The notes under the pieces were generated by a model, which saw only the letters and a list, made by a program, of their open reading frames with translations, searched no databases and was not told where the DNA came from. Position numbers and translations under genes: made by a program. A stretch of 64,000 bases of DNA from assembly GCF_018687895.1 (NCBI RefSeq), contig NZ_CP061307.1, forward strand, positions 1,116,001 to 1,180,000, written 5' to 3'. This stretch comes from Polynucleobacter sp. JS-JIR-II-50 (GTDB lineage: Bacteria > Pseudomonadota > Gammaproteobacteria > Burkholderiales > Burkholderiaceae). How positions within the stretch are numbered: position 1 is the stretch's first letter; each line of letters begins with the position of its first letter. Of the stretch, positions 48,430 to 57,650 are shown piece after piece.

Positions 48430-49355
48430 TTCTTCACTCCAGACTCACCAGCAGTCGCACTCTGTGGCGCTATTTTTTTGGGCGGATCACTCCAAATCAG
48501 GCTTGATGGTGATTGGCTGGCAATACGGCTAAATTCGTTTAGGTTTTCGCTGGCCTGCTTAATATTTTCTATTGTCAACACGGTATCGCCCTGAACACTA
48601 GTAATAGTCTGACGCAAGGAAGTAGTTGCTGCAACCAACTCGCGCATTAGAAGACCGATCTCCTCTTTGTCGGTTGCTTTATTGATGCGGGCCATGATGA
48701 CGTTTAACTGATTAACAGACTCAATGACACCCTGATTACCTTTGCCATCTCCAGCCATCAGTACATTGAGATTGCCTAGCAAGGCATCCAATTTCTTCTG
48801 AGTGCCATCGATATTCATATCATTAAGTGCGCCAATCAACCTCTGAATGCCCGAAATAATTTCATCCGCTTGATTCGGTAGAGATGGAATAACTGAGTAC
48901 GCAGGCTTCCAAGAATAAGGAAGTGGTGGGGTGAGAGAGGCATTTGCGACAAAATCAAACTCAATATAGTTCACACCAGTAATACCCATCGACTTTACGC
49001 GAGCACGTAGATTATTTTTTACAAACTCACTGATTTGATCTTCATTTACTTTGTCACCAAAAATTTGCATTCTGACAACAACATACTGGCGACGATCATG
49101 AAAAGGCAAATCTTTTTCGTAGATATCACCAGATAGGCCAATCGATGTGACCTGACCAATCTTGACTCCACGGAAACGAACTGCCGCACCTGCATCCAAG
49201 CCGGTTACGGACTGTTTGATATAGGTTTCAACCATGAATGATTTTTGGAAGAATTTGCCTCCGCCAAAAATGAGAATCACAGCAATCAGTACACCAATTG
49301 CGGCGAGCACAAAAGCGCCCAGGCGAAAATAATTGGGATTTGAGTTATTACTCAT
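48426..49355 (-). CDS. mlaD: MlaD/MCE-domain lipid transport protein
   Basis: The 309-residue protein has an N-terminal membrane anchor (about 11-30, LGAFVLAAIGVLIAVILIFG). One MCE domain follows (about 38-125) with QSVTGLDAGAAVRFRGVKIG, and then a long helical C-terminal part. MCE proteins form periplasmic hexamers that pass lipids between membranes. It overlaps both the ATPase gene and the lipoprotein gene by 4 bases. A PqiC-like lipoprotein rather than MlaC/MlaB follows, so the system is a variant rather than the E. coli Mla set. Confidence 0.9.
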   Translation of the reverse strand: MSNNSNPNYFRLGAFVLAAIGVLIAVILIFGGGKFFQKSFMVETYIKQSVTGLDAGAAVRFRGVKIGQVTSIGLSGDIYEKDLPFHDRRQYVVVRMQIFGDKVNEDQISEFVKNNLRARVKSMGITGVNYIEFDFVANASLTPPLPYSWKPAYSVIPSLPNQADEIISGIQRLIGALNDMNIDGTQKKLDALLGNLNVLMAGDGKGNQGVIESVNQLNVIMARINKATDKEEIGLLMRELVAATTSLRQTITSVQGDTVLTIENIKQASENLNEFSRIASQSPSSLIWSDPPKKIAPQSATAGESGVKK

Positions 49356-50128
49356 GCTGCGTCCTTGCTCATAATACGATTGAAGAATTGATGCACCCGC
49401 GGATCTTTACTGGTATCGCGCAACACTTTTGGATCTCCCTCGGCAATGATTCCCTTAGTACCCTTGTCCAACATGATCACTTTGTCAGCAATGGCATAAA
49501 TGCTGGCAAGCTCATGGGATACGATGACGAATGTGATGCCTAGGTTTTTTGATAAATCTTGGATCGTGCTATCAAGATCAGCAGAGGTAATAGGATCTAA
49601 GCCGGCAGATGGCTCATCTAAAAATAATATTTTGGGATCCAGCGCCATGGCCCGAGCGATCGCCGCCCTCTTTTGCATCCCCCCACTAATTTCACTGGGC
49701 ATATAAGATTCATACGGCAATAGACCCACAAGATCGAGCTTGCAGCGCGCCAATAGATCCATTTGTGATTGTGTTAGCTGGGTATATTCCTGCATAAACA
49801 AAGTTACGTTATCGAGCAAGTTCATCGAGCCAAATAATGCGCCTTGTTGATACATTACGCCAAAGCTTGTCATGATCTTCTGGCGCTCCGCTCCAACTGC
49901 GGTAGTGATGTTTTGTCCTTCAATCAAAACATCACCAGACAGGGGTTGATAGAGGCCGAACAAGTTTTTTAGCAAACTAGATTTGCCGCAACCTGAGCCA
50001 CCCAGAATCACAAAAATTTCACCGTAATTGACCGTGAAATTCAGATTTTGCATCAGGACATTAGAACCATAACCTACGGTGAGGTTTTGAACATCAATCG
50101 CGCTTTGTGATTTGTTAGGCGTATCCAT
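49352..50128 (-). CDS. mlaF: ABC transporter ATPase, MlaF-like
   Basis: The 258-residue ATPase powers the lipid transporter. It has Walker A GGSGCGKSSLLKNLFG, a Q-loop (MYQQGALFGSMN), signature ISGGMQKRAAIARA, Walker B ILFLDEPSAGLDP and the switch His in VSHE. The GALFGS and GMQKRA features are typical of MlaF. It overlaps the permease stop by one base and the MCE gene start by four. Confidence 0.93.
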   Translation of the reverse strand: MDTPNKSQSAIDVQNLTVGYGSNVLMQNLNFTVNYGEIFVILGGSGCGKSSLLKNLFGLYQPLSGDVLIEGQNITTAVGAERQKIMTSFGVMYQQGALFGSMNLLDNVTLFMQEYTQLTQSQMDLLARCKLDLVGLLPYESYMPSEISGGMQKRAAIARAMALDPKILFLDEPSAGLDPITSADLDSTIQDLSKNLGITFVIVSHELASIYAIADKVIMLDKGTKGIIAEGDPKVLRDTSKDPRVHQFFNRIMSKDAA

Positions 50129-51300
50129 CAGAAACCTGTCTTATAGGAAATGAAGGCAAAAATACCATCGACCAACACAATCAAAACAATACTACTGACA
50201 ACTGCTCTTGTTGCTGAAATACCAACTGCAGCCGCACCATTTCCAGTTTGCATGCCACGCAAACAACCAACCGCTGAAACAACCACGCCAAAAAGCGTCG
50301 CTTTAATTAAACCAGAACCAATATCTTCGATATCCACAGCTGAAAGCATGCCGTTGTAGAAATTAATAAAAGGAATGCCATAGATCAACATCGTCAACAT
50401 TGAGGAAAAAATACTGACGATATCGGCAAACAAAGTCAAAATAGGCGCAACTAAAATACCCGCCAATACGCGTGGCACGACTAAAAAACGAATGGGGCTT
50501 AAGCCGCCAGATACCAGCGCATCTACCTCACTATTGACAGTCATCGTGCCAATCTCAGCAGCAAAGGCTGCTGAGGAACGTCCTGCTAACAAAATGGCGG
50601 TAATTAATGGCCCCATTTCTCGCACAATACCCAAGGCCGCTAGTGGGCCAACAAAAGATACTGCCCCAAACTGCTGCATGCCAATAGCGGCCTGGAAGGA
50701 GAGAATGACACCAATTAAAAAAGCCACTAACCCAACGATGGGCAATGCTGCGATACCTGCCTGCACAGCAGCGTTTACAAAATCACCCCAGCGCACTTGA
50801 TTAGGGTAACGAATGGACCAAGCTAAATCAGCTGCCAGATGACCGGTAAATGAAATTAATCCAACAGCATCATCAATTAAATTTTGGGTCGCCATTCCAG
50901 TGCTGACCACAAAACTTCTTTTAGGCTTTACAACGGGAACTGGAAACAAATTACCGATTGGATTGAATTCAGCTAGTAACGGTTCATAGCGGGGGTCTAA
51001 GCCCACGACATCAAACTTTGCACCCGCTGTTGTTTGCGCCTCTTCAATCCCAATCAGAAATGCAATACCAGCACCATCTAGAAAAGTGACTTTGGATGCA
51101 TCAAATGTCAGAGACTTGCTTTTGCTATCACCCTGCTTGAGCCACGCATCTTGAGAATAGCGAATTTGAGTCCAAACACTACCCAAAGAATAGACATTCA
51201 CATTGCCACTCATTAGCACTTTGGCATTATTGGCATCTGCCTGTGACCAAACAGCCACTGGGGCGTCAGAAACGGCAGAAATGGTGTCAGAAGTGCTCAT
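50128..51300 (-). CDS. mlaE: MlaE-type permease with fused N-terminal STAS domain
   Basis: The 390-residue protein starts with a STAS-like domain (about 22-120; VYSLGSVWTQIRYSQ, LTFDASKVTFLDGAGIAFLI). The MlaE permease domain follows (about 145-390), with FVNAAVQAGIAALPIVGLVA, GMQQFGAVSFVGPLAALGIVREM in parts, and AAEIGTMTVNSEVDAL. In E. coli the STAS role belongs to the separate protein MlaB; here it is fused. It is first gene of the leftward run. The tRNA-Arg terminator lies just upstream, so its promoter should lie in the roughly 45-base gap or the run is read through. Confidence 0.92.
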   Translation of the reverse strand: MSTSDTISAVSDAPVAVWSQADANNAKVLMSGNVNVYSLGSVWTQIRYSQDAWLKQGDSKSKSLTFDASKVTFLDGAGIAFLIGIEEAQTTAGAKFDVVGLDPRYEPLLAEFNPIGNLFPVPVVKPKRSFVVSTGMATQNLIDDAVGLISFTGHLAADLAWSIRYPNQVRWGDFVNAAVQAGIAALPIVGLVAFLIGVILSFQAAIGMQQFGAVSFVGPLAALGIVREMGPLITAILLAGRSSAAFAAEIGTMTVNSEVDALVSGGLSPIRFLVVPRVLAGILVAPILTLFADIVSIFSSMLTMLIYGIPFINFYNGMLSAVDIEDIGSGLIKATLFGVVVSAVGCLRGMQTGNGAAAVGISATRAVVSSIVLIVLVDGIFAFISYKTGF

Positions 51301-51344
51301 AAGCAGACTATAAGGTATCTCTGTGAAAGATCTGAGAAAAGCCT

Positions 51345-51380
51345 AAAAAGAGAAAGGGCCCAGTCTTTCAACTAGGCCCT
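51345..51380 (-). terminator. Terminator of tRNA-Arg
   Basis: On the minus strand AGGGCCTAGT pairs fully with ACTGGGCCCT (one T-G wobble) around TGAAAG. TTCTCTTTTT follows. It begins 10 bases after the tRNA 3' CCA, and would insulate the MlaE cluster from the tRNA. Confidence 0.88.
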
Positions 51381-51389
51381 CATAAAGGT

Positions 51390-51466
51390 TGGTGCGGCTG
51401 GCAGGAATTGAACCCACGACCCCTTGGTTCGTAGCCAAGTACTCTATCCAGCTGAGCTACAGCCGC
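51390..51466 (-). tRNA. tRNA-Arg (anticodon ACG)
   Basis: The 77-base gene reads GCGGCTGTAGCTCAGCTGGA onward on the minus strand. The acceptor GCGGCTG pairs with CAGCCGC. The anticodon stem CTTGG/CCAAG encloses CTACGAA, giving ACG, which is normally edited to ICG by TadA. The T-arm GTGGGTTCAATTCC... matches the consensus (GTTCAAT). CCA is encoded. Its 5' end is 18 bases from the divergent greB start. Confidence 0.97.
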
Positions 51467-51472
51467 AACAGC

Positions 51473-51482
51473 CATAATTATG
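51473..51482. promoter_or_regulatory. Palindromic double -10 element between tRNA-Arg and greB
   Basis: CATAATTATG is a perfect palindrome, so each strand reads CATAAT, one mismatch from TATAAT. Leftward, transcription would begin about seven bases on, near the tRNA 5' end at 51466. Rightward, it would begin near 51485, which is the greB ATG, giving a leaderless mRNA. Neither side has a good -35. The geometry fits a bidirectional promoter, but this is inferred. Confidence 0.45.
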
Positions 51483-51484
51483 CC

Positions 51485-51985
51485 ATGGAAGAGAAGAACT
51501 ACATCACCCCCGCTGGTCACGAACGCATTAAGACCGAGCTACTTCAGCTCTTAAACCTTGATAGACCGGAGGTTGTCAAGGTTGTCCACTGGGCTGCCAG
51601 CAATGGCGATCGGTCCGAAAATGGGGACTATATCTATGGGAAAAAGCGTTTAAGAGAGATAGATAGACGGATCCGCTTCCTTAATAAACGCCTAGAATTT
51701 GCCCTGGTTGTCGATAATTCCGCTCGAAAATCGGGAGAAAATGACGCTGAACAGGTATTTTTTGGAGCAACAGTGACCTACGCAACCCTAGAGGGACCTG
51801 AAGCGAATAAGAAGACTCTAATCACAATAGTGGGCGTTGATGAGGTTGACCTAGACAAGGGGCACGTCAGCTGGGTCTCACCAATAGCCAAAGCCTTAAT
51901 TAAGTCTCGGATCGGGGACTGTGTCTTTATTCAAACACCCACCGGCCCTGCTGAAATTGAAATCTTAGATGTTCAGTACTTGTAA
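51485..51985 (+). CDS. greB: Transcription elongation factor GreB
   Basis: GreB rescues backtracked RNA polymerase by stimulating transcript cleavage. The 166-residue protein has the N-terminal coiled coil (about 10-75; YITPAGHERIKTELLQLL, then the DRSENGDYIYGKKRLREID tip with the conserved acidic residues) and the C-terminal FKBP-like domain (VFFGATVTYATLE, WVSPIAKALIKSRIGDCV). GDYIYGKKRLREID marks GreB rather than GreA. The frame continues upstream through the antisense of tRNA-Arg, but the ATG at 51485 is correct for the family. No ribosome site is visible. It ends 3 bases from the convergent rel stop. Confidence 0.95.
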   Translation: MEEKNYITPAGHERIKTELLQLLNLDRPEVVKVVHWAASNGDRSENGDYIYGKKRLREIDRRIRFLNKRLEFALVVDNSARKSGENDAEQVFFGATVTYATLEGPEANKKTLITIVGVDEVDLDKGHVSWVSPIAKALIKSRIGDCVFIQTPTGPAEIEILDVQYL

Positions 51986-51988
51986 AAC

Positions 51989-54394
51989 TCAAACAGCACG
52001 AGTACGCGTCACGCGCATGACATCAGGATTGGCTCGCAAACTGCGCATCACCTTAGATAGGTGCAATCGGTCATAAACCTGGATGGTAAAGCGGATGGTG
52101 ACCGAATCTTCCTTGAAACGATCTTCCATCGATACATTCATGATGTTGGAGTCCGCTGAAGTAACACTACTTGCCACTCTAGCCAAAACACCCTTGCCCT
52201 GACGCGTATCGATCGCTAGATCTAATTCAAACTCGCGATTCAGCTCTTTGCCCCACTCAACCTCGACCCACTTATCACTATCCTTAGAGAGCATGCGCAA
52301 TGCCACCGGACAATCGTTGGTATGAACTTGCAACCCTTCGCCCTTGCCAAGGTAGCCAATAATGTTATCGCCTGGAATAGGATGGCAGCAAGTTTGGAAA
52401 TGAATCGAATTGCCCTCACGCCCATCGACCAAGATAGCTTGGCGTTGTTGATGATGGCTTGCCTCTTGGTTCGGCGCGACCCAATCAGCAACACCTAAAC
52501 GCATTTGCTCAGCCCCACCCTCATCATCAATCAAAATTTTCAGACGAATAGCGAGCTCCTGAGGAGAGCGTCTGCCTAAAGCAATGTTGACGCATGCTTC
52601 TTCGCGGGTTTTATCACCCGTCCAATGCGTTAGCTTTTCCCAAATTTCTGGGCTTAACAAAGCAGCATCAACACCCTGTTGACGTAAAGCATTTGCTAAA
52701 AGGCGCTCGCCTAGTTGAAGTGATTCAGAATAATGTTTAGTTTTAAGGGAATGTCGTATTGAGGCGCGCGCTTTTCCGGTCCGCACAAATGCCAACCAAC
52801 CTGGATTGGGTTGTGAACTTGCCGAAGTAATGACTTCAACAATGTCACTATTCTTAAGCTCGCTACGCAAAGGCAATTGCAGGCCGTTGATTTTGACGGC
52901 TACGCAGGTATTACCCAGATCACTATGGATAGAGTAAGCAAAATCTAGAGCAGTTGCGCCCCTTGGTAAGGCCCTAATCTGCCCAGTGGGTGTAAATACA
53001 TAAACCGCGTCTGGGAACAAGTCAATTTTGACGTGCTCTAAAAATTCTTGAGAGTCGCCACTGCTATCCTGAATATCTATTAATGACTGAAGCCATTGGT
53101 GAGCCCTGTTTTGCACTTCGCTCATATCAGGAGAGCCGTCTTTATAAGCCCAGTGCGCCGCTACTCCCGCCTCAGCAACCGCATGCATTTCAGTTGTGCG
53201 AATCTGGAACTCTACCGGCACGCCAGATGGGCCCAATAAGGTCGTATGCAAGGATTGATAGCCATTTAATTTAGGAATGGCAATGTAATCCTTAAACTTA
53301 CCCGGCATGGGCTTGTATAGCGCATGCAAGATACCAAGAGCGCGATAGCATTCATCAATCGAATTCACCGTTACGCGGAAAGCATAAACATCTAATACCT
53401 GTGAAAAGCTTAAATGCTTTGAGCGCATCTTGGTATAGATGCTAAAGAGCGTCTTCTCACGACCGCGCAGATCAACCTCTAAATTGGCTTTAGCAAAGGC
53501 CATGCGTGAAGCCTGCAAAATCTTTTCAACCATTTCCTTGCGGTTGCCACGTGCACGCTTAACAGCTCCCTCAATGACTCGGAAACGCATGGGCATGGAG
53601 TAGCGGAAACTGAGATCTTGTAGATCGCGGTAAATGATATTTAGCCCAAGACGATGGGCGATTGGTGCGTAGATTTCAATTGTTTCAGCAGCTACCCGAC
53701 GGCGCTTCTCCATGGGTACAGCGTCCAAGGTGCGCATATTGTGGGTGCGGTCAGCAAGCTTGACCAAGATGACACGCACGTCACGCGCCATAGCCATGAA
53801 CATCTTGCGAAAGCTCTCTGCTTGCGCCTCAGCATGACTTTGAAATTCTAATTTATCGAGTTTAGTTAAGCCCTCAACTAACTCTGCCACCTTATTGCCA
53901 AACTTTTCAACCAAATCTGCTTTAGTACAGCCGGTATCTTCAATCACATCATGCATCAATGCGGCCATGATGGATGGCGCATCCAAGCGCCACGTTGCAC
54001 ATAGTTCAGCCACAGCAACTGGATGGGTAATGTAAGGTTCGCCGCTATGACGGTATTGACCTAAATGCGCAGCGTCAGAAAACTGAAATGCTTTTTTAAC
54101 TTGTGCAATCTCATCAGGCTTCAGATAAGAGAGCTTCGCCAGCAATCCCTCAATAGAAACTACTTGATGCTTGAGCGGAAGTATCGGCGCAGATGTCGGG
54201 CCGAACAAATGGCGACTCGATTGCGCCAACAAACTCGCAATGATGGATTTTTTACCACTTTGAATTGGTGTGTCGGAAACCGTATCCAACAACTGTGCTT
54301 GAGCTGAGTCTCGTGAAGCGTCAAGCGAAGCATCCTTAGACGAGATGCTTCCTACTTTTTCCGATGTATTGGCTATTCCTAAAGGGAGCTCCAC
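51989..54394 (-). CDS. spoT: Bifunctional (p)ppGpp synthetase/hydrolase (Rel/SpoT)
   Basis: The enzyme makes and destroys the stringent-response alarmones. The 801-residue protein has an intact HD hydrolase domain (ITHPVAVAE; H148 D149 ... E152 D153 in HDVIEDTG; DRTHNMRTL). The synthetase domain has VYAFRVTVNSIDECYRALG, KFKDYIAIPKLNGYQSLHTT and EFQIRT. TGS (about 465-525) and C-terminal ACT domains follow. About 75 polar residues precede the family start. The start is GTG at 54394, and the next in-frame ATG is residue 143, so the extension stands unless a TTG within it is used. It follows rpoZ by 15 bases. Confidence 0.95.
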   Translation of the reverse strand: MELPLGIANTSEKVGSISSKDASLDASRDSAQAQLLDTVSDTPIQSGKKSIIASLLAQSSRHLFGPTSAPILPLKHQVVSIEGLLAKLSYLKPDEIAQVKKAFQFSDAAHLGQYRHSGEPYITHPVAVAELCATWRLDAPSIMAALMHDVIEDTGCTKADLVEKFGNKVAELVEGLTKLDKLEFQSHAEAQAESFRKMFMAMARDVRVILVKLADRTHNMRTLDAVPMEKRRRVAAETIEIYAPIAHRLGLNIIYRDLQDLSFRYSMPMRFRVIEGAVKRARGNRKEMVEKILQASRMAFAKANLEVDLRGREKTLFSIYTKMRSKHLSFSQVLDVYAFRVTVNSIDECYRALGILHALYKPMPGKFKDYIAIPKLNGYQSLHTTLLGPSGVPVEFQIRTTEMHAVAEAGVAAHWAYKDGSPDMSEVQNRAHQWLQSLIDIQDSSGDSQEFLEHVKIDLFPDAVYVFTPTGQIRALPRGATALDFAYSIHSDLGNTCVAVKINGLQLPLRSELKNSDIVEVITSASSQPNPGWLAFVRTGKARASIRHSLKTKHYSESLQLGERLLANALRQQGVDAALLSPEIWEKLTHWTGDKTREEACVNIALGRRSPQELAIRLKILIDDEGGAEQMRLGVADWVAPNQEASHHQQRQAILVDGREGNSIHFQTCCHPIPGDNIIGYLGKGEGLQVHTNDCPVALRMLSKDSDKWVEVEWGKELNREFELDLAIDTRQGKGVLARVASSVTSADSNIMNVSMEDRFKEDSVTIRFTIQVYDRLHLSKVMRSLRANPDVMRVTRTRAV

Positions 54395-54409
54395 ACCGGA
54401 ACCCCTTAA

Positions 54410-54613
54410 TTACAGAGGTACTTTGGTCAACATGTCACGGTCAGTCACACCAGCAGCTACTTCACGTAATGCAACTACGGTAGCTTTATCTCTGGACTCA
54501 ACGCGTGGGGAGTGACCTTGTACTAATTGGCGAGCACGATATGTCGCAGCCAAAACCAGTTCAAAACGGTTTGGAATAGTTTTAAGGCAATCTTCTACAG
54601 TAATACGTGCCAT
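54410..54613 (-). CDS. rpoZ: DNA-directed RNA polymerase omega subunit
   Basis: Omega helps assemble RNA polymerase and forms part of a ppGpp site. The 67-residue protein reads [20 protein letters not shown] with the conserved [10 protein letters not shown] and the [13 protein letters not shown] helix. It lies between gmk and rel in the usual gmk-rpoZ-spoT order. Confidence 0.97.
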   Translation of the reverse strand: MARITVEDCLKTIPNRFELVLAATYRARQLVQGHSPRVESRDKATVVALREVAAGVTDRDMLTKVPL

Positions 54614-54657
54614 GCTGGACTCACTTAATTTAGCTTCAATACCTATAGGATAACTGA

Positions 54658-55296
54658 TTAGACCCCGAGGCGCTTCAAAAGCGCTGGATTTCTGGCCATA
54701 CTGGGGCCAGAGCGCAGACGGCTGGAAGCTAATATGTGCTTTAAATCGACCAAAGCCTGGTCAAAAGAATCGTTCACCACGATGTAATCTGCCTCATGAG
54801 CATGCAAAAGCTCTACATGGGCAGCTGCCAAGCGGCGTTGAATCGTTGCCTCATCGTCCTGACCACGCTTACGTAGACGCTCTTCTAAAGCCTCTATGGA
54901 TGGCGGGAAGATAAAGATCCACTGCACAGAAGGTATTAACTTCCGAATTTGTTGGGCGCCTTGCCAATCAATCTCCAGCATGACATCGCTGCCTGCCTGC
55001 ATTTGAGATTCAATCCAAGGTTTTGAAGTCCCATAAAAATGACCATGGACTTCTGCCCATTCTAGAAAATATCCCAGATCACGTTCTTGCAAAAAATCTT
55101 CTTTTGTCAGAAACCGATAATCCTTGCCATCAACTTCACCAGGTCGCGGTGTACGTGTAGTGGTTGATAAAGATAACTTCAGTCCAGCTTCGTCTTTAAG
55201 TAAGGCATTTACCAAAGAGGATTTTCCTGCGCCTGAGGGCGCAACAATCATCAACATGCTGCCTTGGTAGGATGGTGTTGGAGTGGAGTTAGTCAT
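54658..55296 (-). CDS. gmk: Guanylate kinase
   Basis: Gmk phosphorylates GMP to GDP. The 212-residue protein has the P-loop [17 protein letters not shown], the GMP-binding [17 protein letters not shown] and [16 protein letters not shown] stretches, and [15 protein letters not shown]. It is 16 bases after yicC and 44 bases before rpoZ. Confidence 0.97.
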   Translation of the reverse strand: MTNSTPTPSYQGSMLMIVAPSGAGKSSLVNALLKDEAGLKLSLSTTTRTPRPGEVDGKDYRFLTKEDFLQERDLGYFLEWAEVHGHFYGTSKPWIESQMQAGSDVMLEIDWQGAQQIRKLIPSVQWIFIFPPSIEALEERLRKRGQDDEATIQRRLAAAHVELLHAHEADYIVVNDSFDQALVDLKHILASSRLRSGPSMARNPALLKRLGV

Positions 55297-55312
55297 AAAT
55301 CAATAGTATGGA

Positions 55313-56242
55313 TTACTCGAGGTTTTGAACTTGCTCACGCATTTGCTCAATCATAAGCTTGAGTTCTAAGGCTGCTTGTGTGCATTCTTCCGATACAGAC
55401 TTAGAACTTAGGGTGTTGGCTTCGCGATTCAACTCTTGCATCAAAAAATCTAAACGCTTACCAACAGGGCCTTTGCCTGCAAGTGCGTTATCTACTGCCT
55501 GAAGATGAGTCTTTAAGCGCGCAAACTCTTCAGCCACATCGATACGCACTGCATAGAGCACAACCTCTTGACGAATACGCTCCATCAGTTCAGCGCCCGC
55601 CTTGGCTTGTTCTTGAGCAGCTAGCGCTTCAGCAAGACGCTCTGTGAGCTTTTCTTGGTACTGGGCTACATACTCAGGAACTTTGGGCTCAATTACTCTA
55701 ACGATATCGCGCATCTTGCCAGTGATACTGGTAAGTACACCAACCAAGGCCTTACCCTCGGCATGACGACTCTCCATGAGGGCTGCTAGGGCTGCGCGCC
55801 CAGCCTCGACAGTGGCAGTGATCCAACTATCCTCTTCGCCCCGAGGCTCGGAAACAATGCCAGGCCAACGCAACACTTCAGAAATACTCAATTCTTGTGC
55901 TTTTGGAAATGCTTCCTGGGCTTTCTCTTGAAGGGTATAAAGGGCATCAAGACGATCTCGACTAATCGCACCTAGGGCATGGGGATTACTTTTGGCGGCA
56001 CCTGCTGCGGCACTATTGACCCGCCATGCCGCCCTAAACTCCACCTTGCCCCGAGAAAGGCTTTGAGTAGCCAGTTCTCGTAAGGCAGGCTCTGCCCCGC
56101 GGCATTCGTCCGGAAGACGAAATCCTAGATCCAGAAAGCGGCTGTTAACTGCCCGACATTCCACCTGCAGATCAGCAACTACGCCCGCCCCTAGGGAGAC
56201 TTGGCGAGAAGCGCTGCCATAACCAGTCATGCTCGATATCAT
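55313..56242 (-). CDS. yicC: YicC family endoribonuclease-like protein
   Basis: The 309-residue protein has the N-terminal [14 protein letters not shown] and the [20 protein letters not shown] conserved region. The DUF1732 C-terminal domain (about 225-309) has [20 protein letters not shown] and [17 protein letters not shown]. YicC proteins were recently shown to be endoribonucleases in E. coli. It heads the yicC-gmk-rpoZ-rel run and is divergent from rph, itself an RNA-processing gene. Confidence 0.93.
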   Translation of the reverse strand: MISSMTGYGSASRQVSLGAGVVADLQVECRAVNSRFLDLGFRLPDECRGAEPALRELATQSLSRGKVEFRAAWRVNSAAAGAAKSNPHALGAISRDRLDALYTLQEKAQEAFPKAQELSISEVLRWPGIVSEPRGEEDSWITATVEAGRAALAALMESRHAEGKALVGVLTSITGKMRDIVRVIEPKVPEYVAQYQEKLTERLAEALAAQEQAKAGAELMERIRQEVVLYAVRIDVAEEFARLKTHLQAVDNALAGKGPVGKRLDFLMQELNREANTLSSKSVSEECTQAALELKLMIEQMREQVQNLE

Positions 56243-56310
56243 ATGGACATTGTAGATTCATTATTGAACTAGACCCGATCCAGACCCTAACCCCACAGGA
56301 CCCCCTTTCC

Positions 56311-57051
56311 ATGAGCACAGCAAACCCAGCCAATATTGCCCGCCCTAGCGGCCGTAAGCCCACCGATTTGCGTCCAGTAACCATCTCTAGAGCCTTTACC
56401 AAGCATGCTGAAGGTTCGGTATTAATTGCCTTTGGGGATACCAAGGTGCTGTGTACTGCCAGCATCCTCGAAAAGGTGCCTCCACATAAGAAAGGCTCTG
56501 GCGAAGGCTGGGTAACCGCTGAATACGGCATGCTGCCCCGCTCCACCCATACCCGCAGCGATCGTGAAGCTGCCCGTGGCAAACAATCTGGTCGTACCCA
56601 AGAAATTCAGCGCCTCATTGGCCGTGCCATGCGTAGCGTCTTTGATTTAAAAGTACTGGGCGAGAGAACTATTCACCTCGATTGCGACGTGCTGCAGGCT
56701 GATGGCGGAACACGTACTGCATCCATTACTGGCGCCTATGTTGCGGCTCGTGATGCAGTAAACCAACTTCTTAAAAGTGGCGTCCTGAGCAAGGACCCCA
56801 TTATCGATAGCGTTGCTGCAATTTCAGTTGGCATTTATCAAGGCGTTCCAGTGCTGGACTTGGATTACCCAGAAGACTCTTCTTGCGATACCGATATGAA
56901 TGTGGTCATGACCGGCAAAGGCGGAATGATTGAAGTTCAAGGCACAGCAGAAGGTGTCGCTTTCTCAAGGGCGGAGCTCAATGCACTCCTGGATCTGGCC
57001 GAACAAGGTATTCAAGAGCTCACCCAAATGCAAAGTGATGCATTGAAATAA
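56311..57051 (+). CDS. rph: Ribonuclease PH
   Basis: RNase PH trims tRNA 3' ends phosphorolytically. The 246-residue protein has [36 protein letters not shown], the phosphate-binding [20 protein letters not shown], and the C-terminal [20 protein letters not shown] metal site. All key features are intact, unlike the frameshifted E. coli K-12 rph. It starts 69 bases from the divergent yicC and is followed by rdgB after 8 bases. Confidence 0.97.
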   Translation: MSTANPANIARPSGRKPTDLRPVTISRAFTKHAEGSVLIAFGDTKVLCTASILEKVPPHKKGSGEGWVTAEYGMLPRSTHTRSDREAARGKQSGRTQEIQRLIGRAMRSVFDLKVLGERTIHLDCDVLQADGGTRTASITGAYVAARDAVNQLLKSGVLSKDPIIDSVAAISVGIYQGVPVLDLDYPEDSSCDTDMNVVMTGKGGMIEVQGTAEGVAFSRAELNALLDLAEQGIQELTQMQSDALK

Positions 57052-57059
57052 AGATCGAC

Positions 57060-57650
57060 ATGCAAAAACTCGTTCTCGCATCTAACAATGCCGGCAAGGT
57101 AAAAGAGTTTCAGGCACTATTGGCGCCCTTGAACTTTCAAGTGATCCCCCAGGGTGAATTGGGCATTCCTTCTGCAGAAGAGCCACACTTCACCTTTGTG
57201 GAGAATGCTCTTACTAAGGCAAGGCATGCAAGCGCTGCATCAGGCTTGCCGGCGTTGGCCGATGATTCTGGTATATGTGCACATGCTTTAAACGGCAAGC
57301 CCGGCGTTTTGTCGGCTCGCTTTGCTGGTGAGCAAGGTGATGATGTCTCAAACAATCGTAAACTCATTCAAGAATTAAAAGATCAGGCAGATCGAGGAGC
57401 GCATTATGTGTGCGCCTTGGTTTTCGTAAATAGCGCAAATGATCCCGAACCCATCATTGTGCAAACACGTTGGTATGGGCAAATTATTGATCAGGCATCG
57501 GGTAGCAATGGTTTTGGGTATGACCCCCACTTCTTTTTGCCGGATCAAAAATGCACCGCTGCTGAGCTAGAGCCAGAAAAAAAGAATTCAATCAGTCATC
57601 GCGGTCAAGCACTACGTGAATTGATTGCACAACTCAAAAGTCGTGCTTAA
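57060..57650 (+). CDS. rdgB: dITP/XTP pyrophosphatase
   Basis: RdgB removes non-canonical purine nucleoside triphosphates. The 196-residue Ham1-family protein has the LASNNAGKVKEFQALL opening, the catalytic ADDSGICAHALNGKPGVLSA, GFGYDPHFFLP and the MS-like ISHRGQALREL ending. It follows rph at 8 bases, the usual rph-rdgB-hemW order. Its 3' end overlaps the start of hemW. Confidence 0.96.
   Translation: MQKLVLASNNAGKVKEFQALLAPLNFQVIPQGELGIPSAEEPHFTFVENALTKARHASAASGLPALADDSGICAHALNGKPGVLSARFAGEQGDDVSNNRKLIQELKDQADRGAHYVCALVFVNSANDPEPIIVQTRWYGQIIDQASGSNGFGYDPHFFLPDQKCTAAELEPEKKNSISHRGQALRELIAQLKSRA

Noticed and set aside
51389..51484. N-terminal extension of greB reading through the antisense strand of tRNA-Arg
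   Set aside because: The residues LAGIEPTTPWFVAKYS are the typical translation of an antisense tRNA and are not part of GreB; the ATG at 51485 fits the family.
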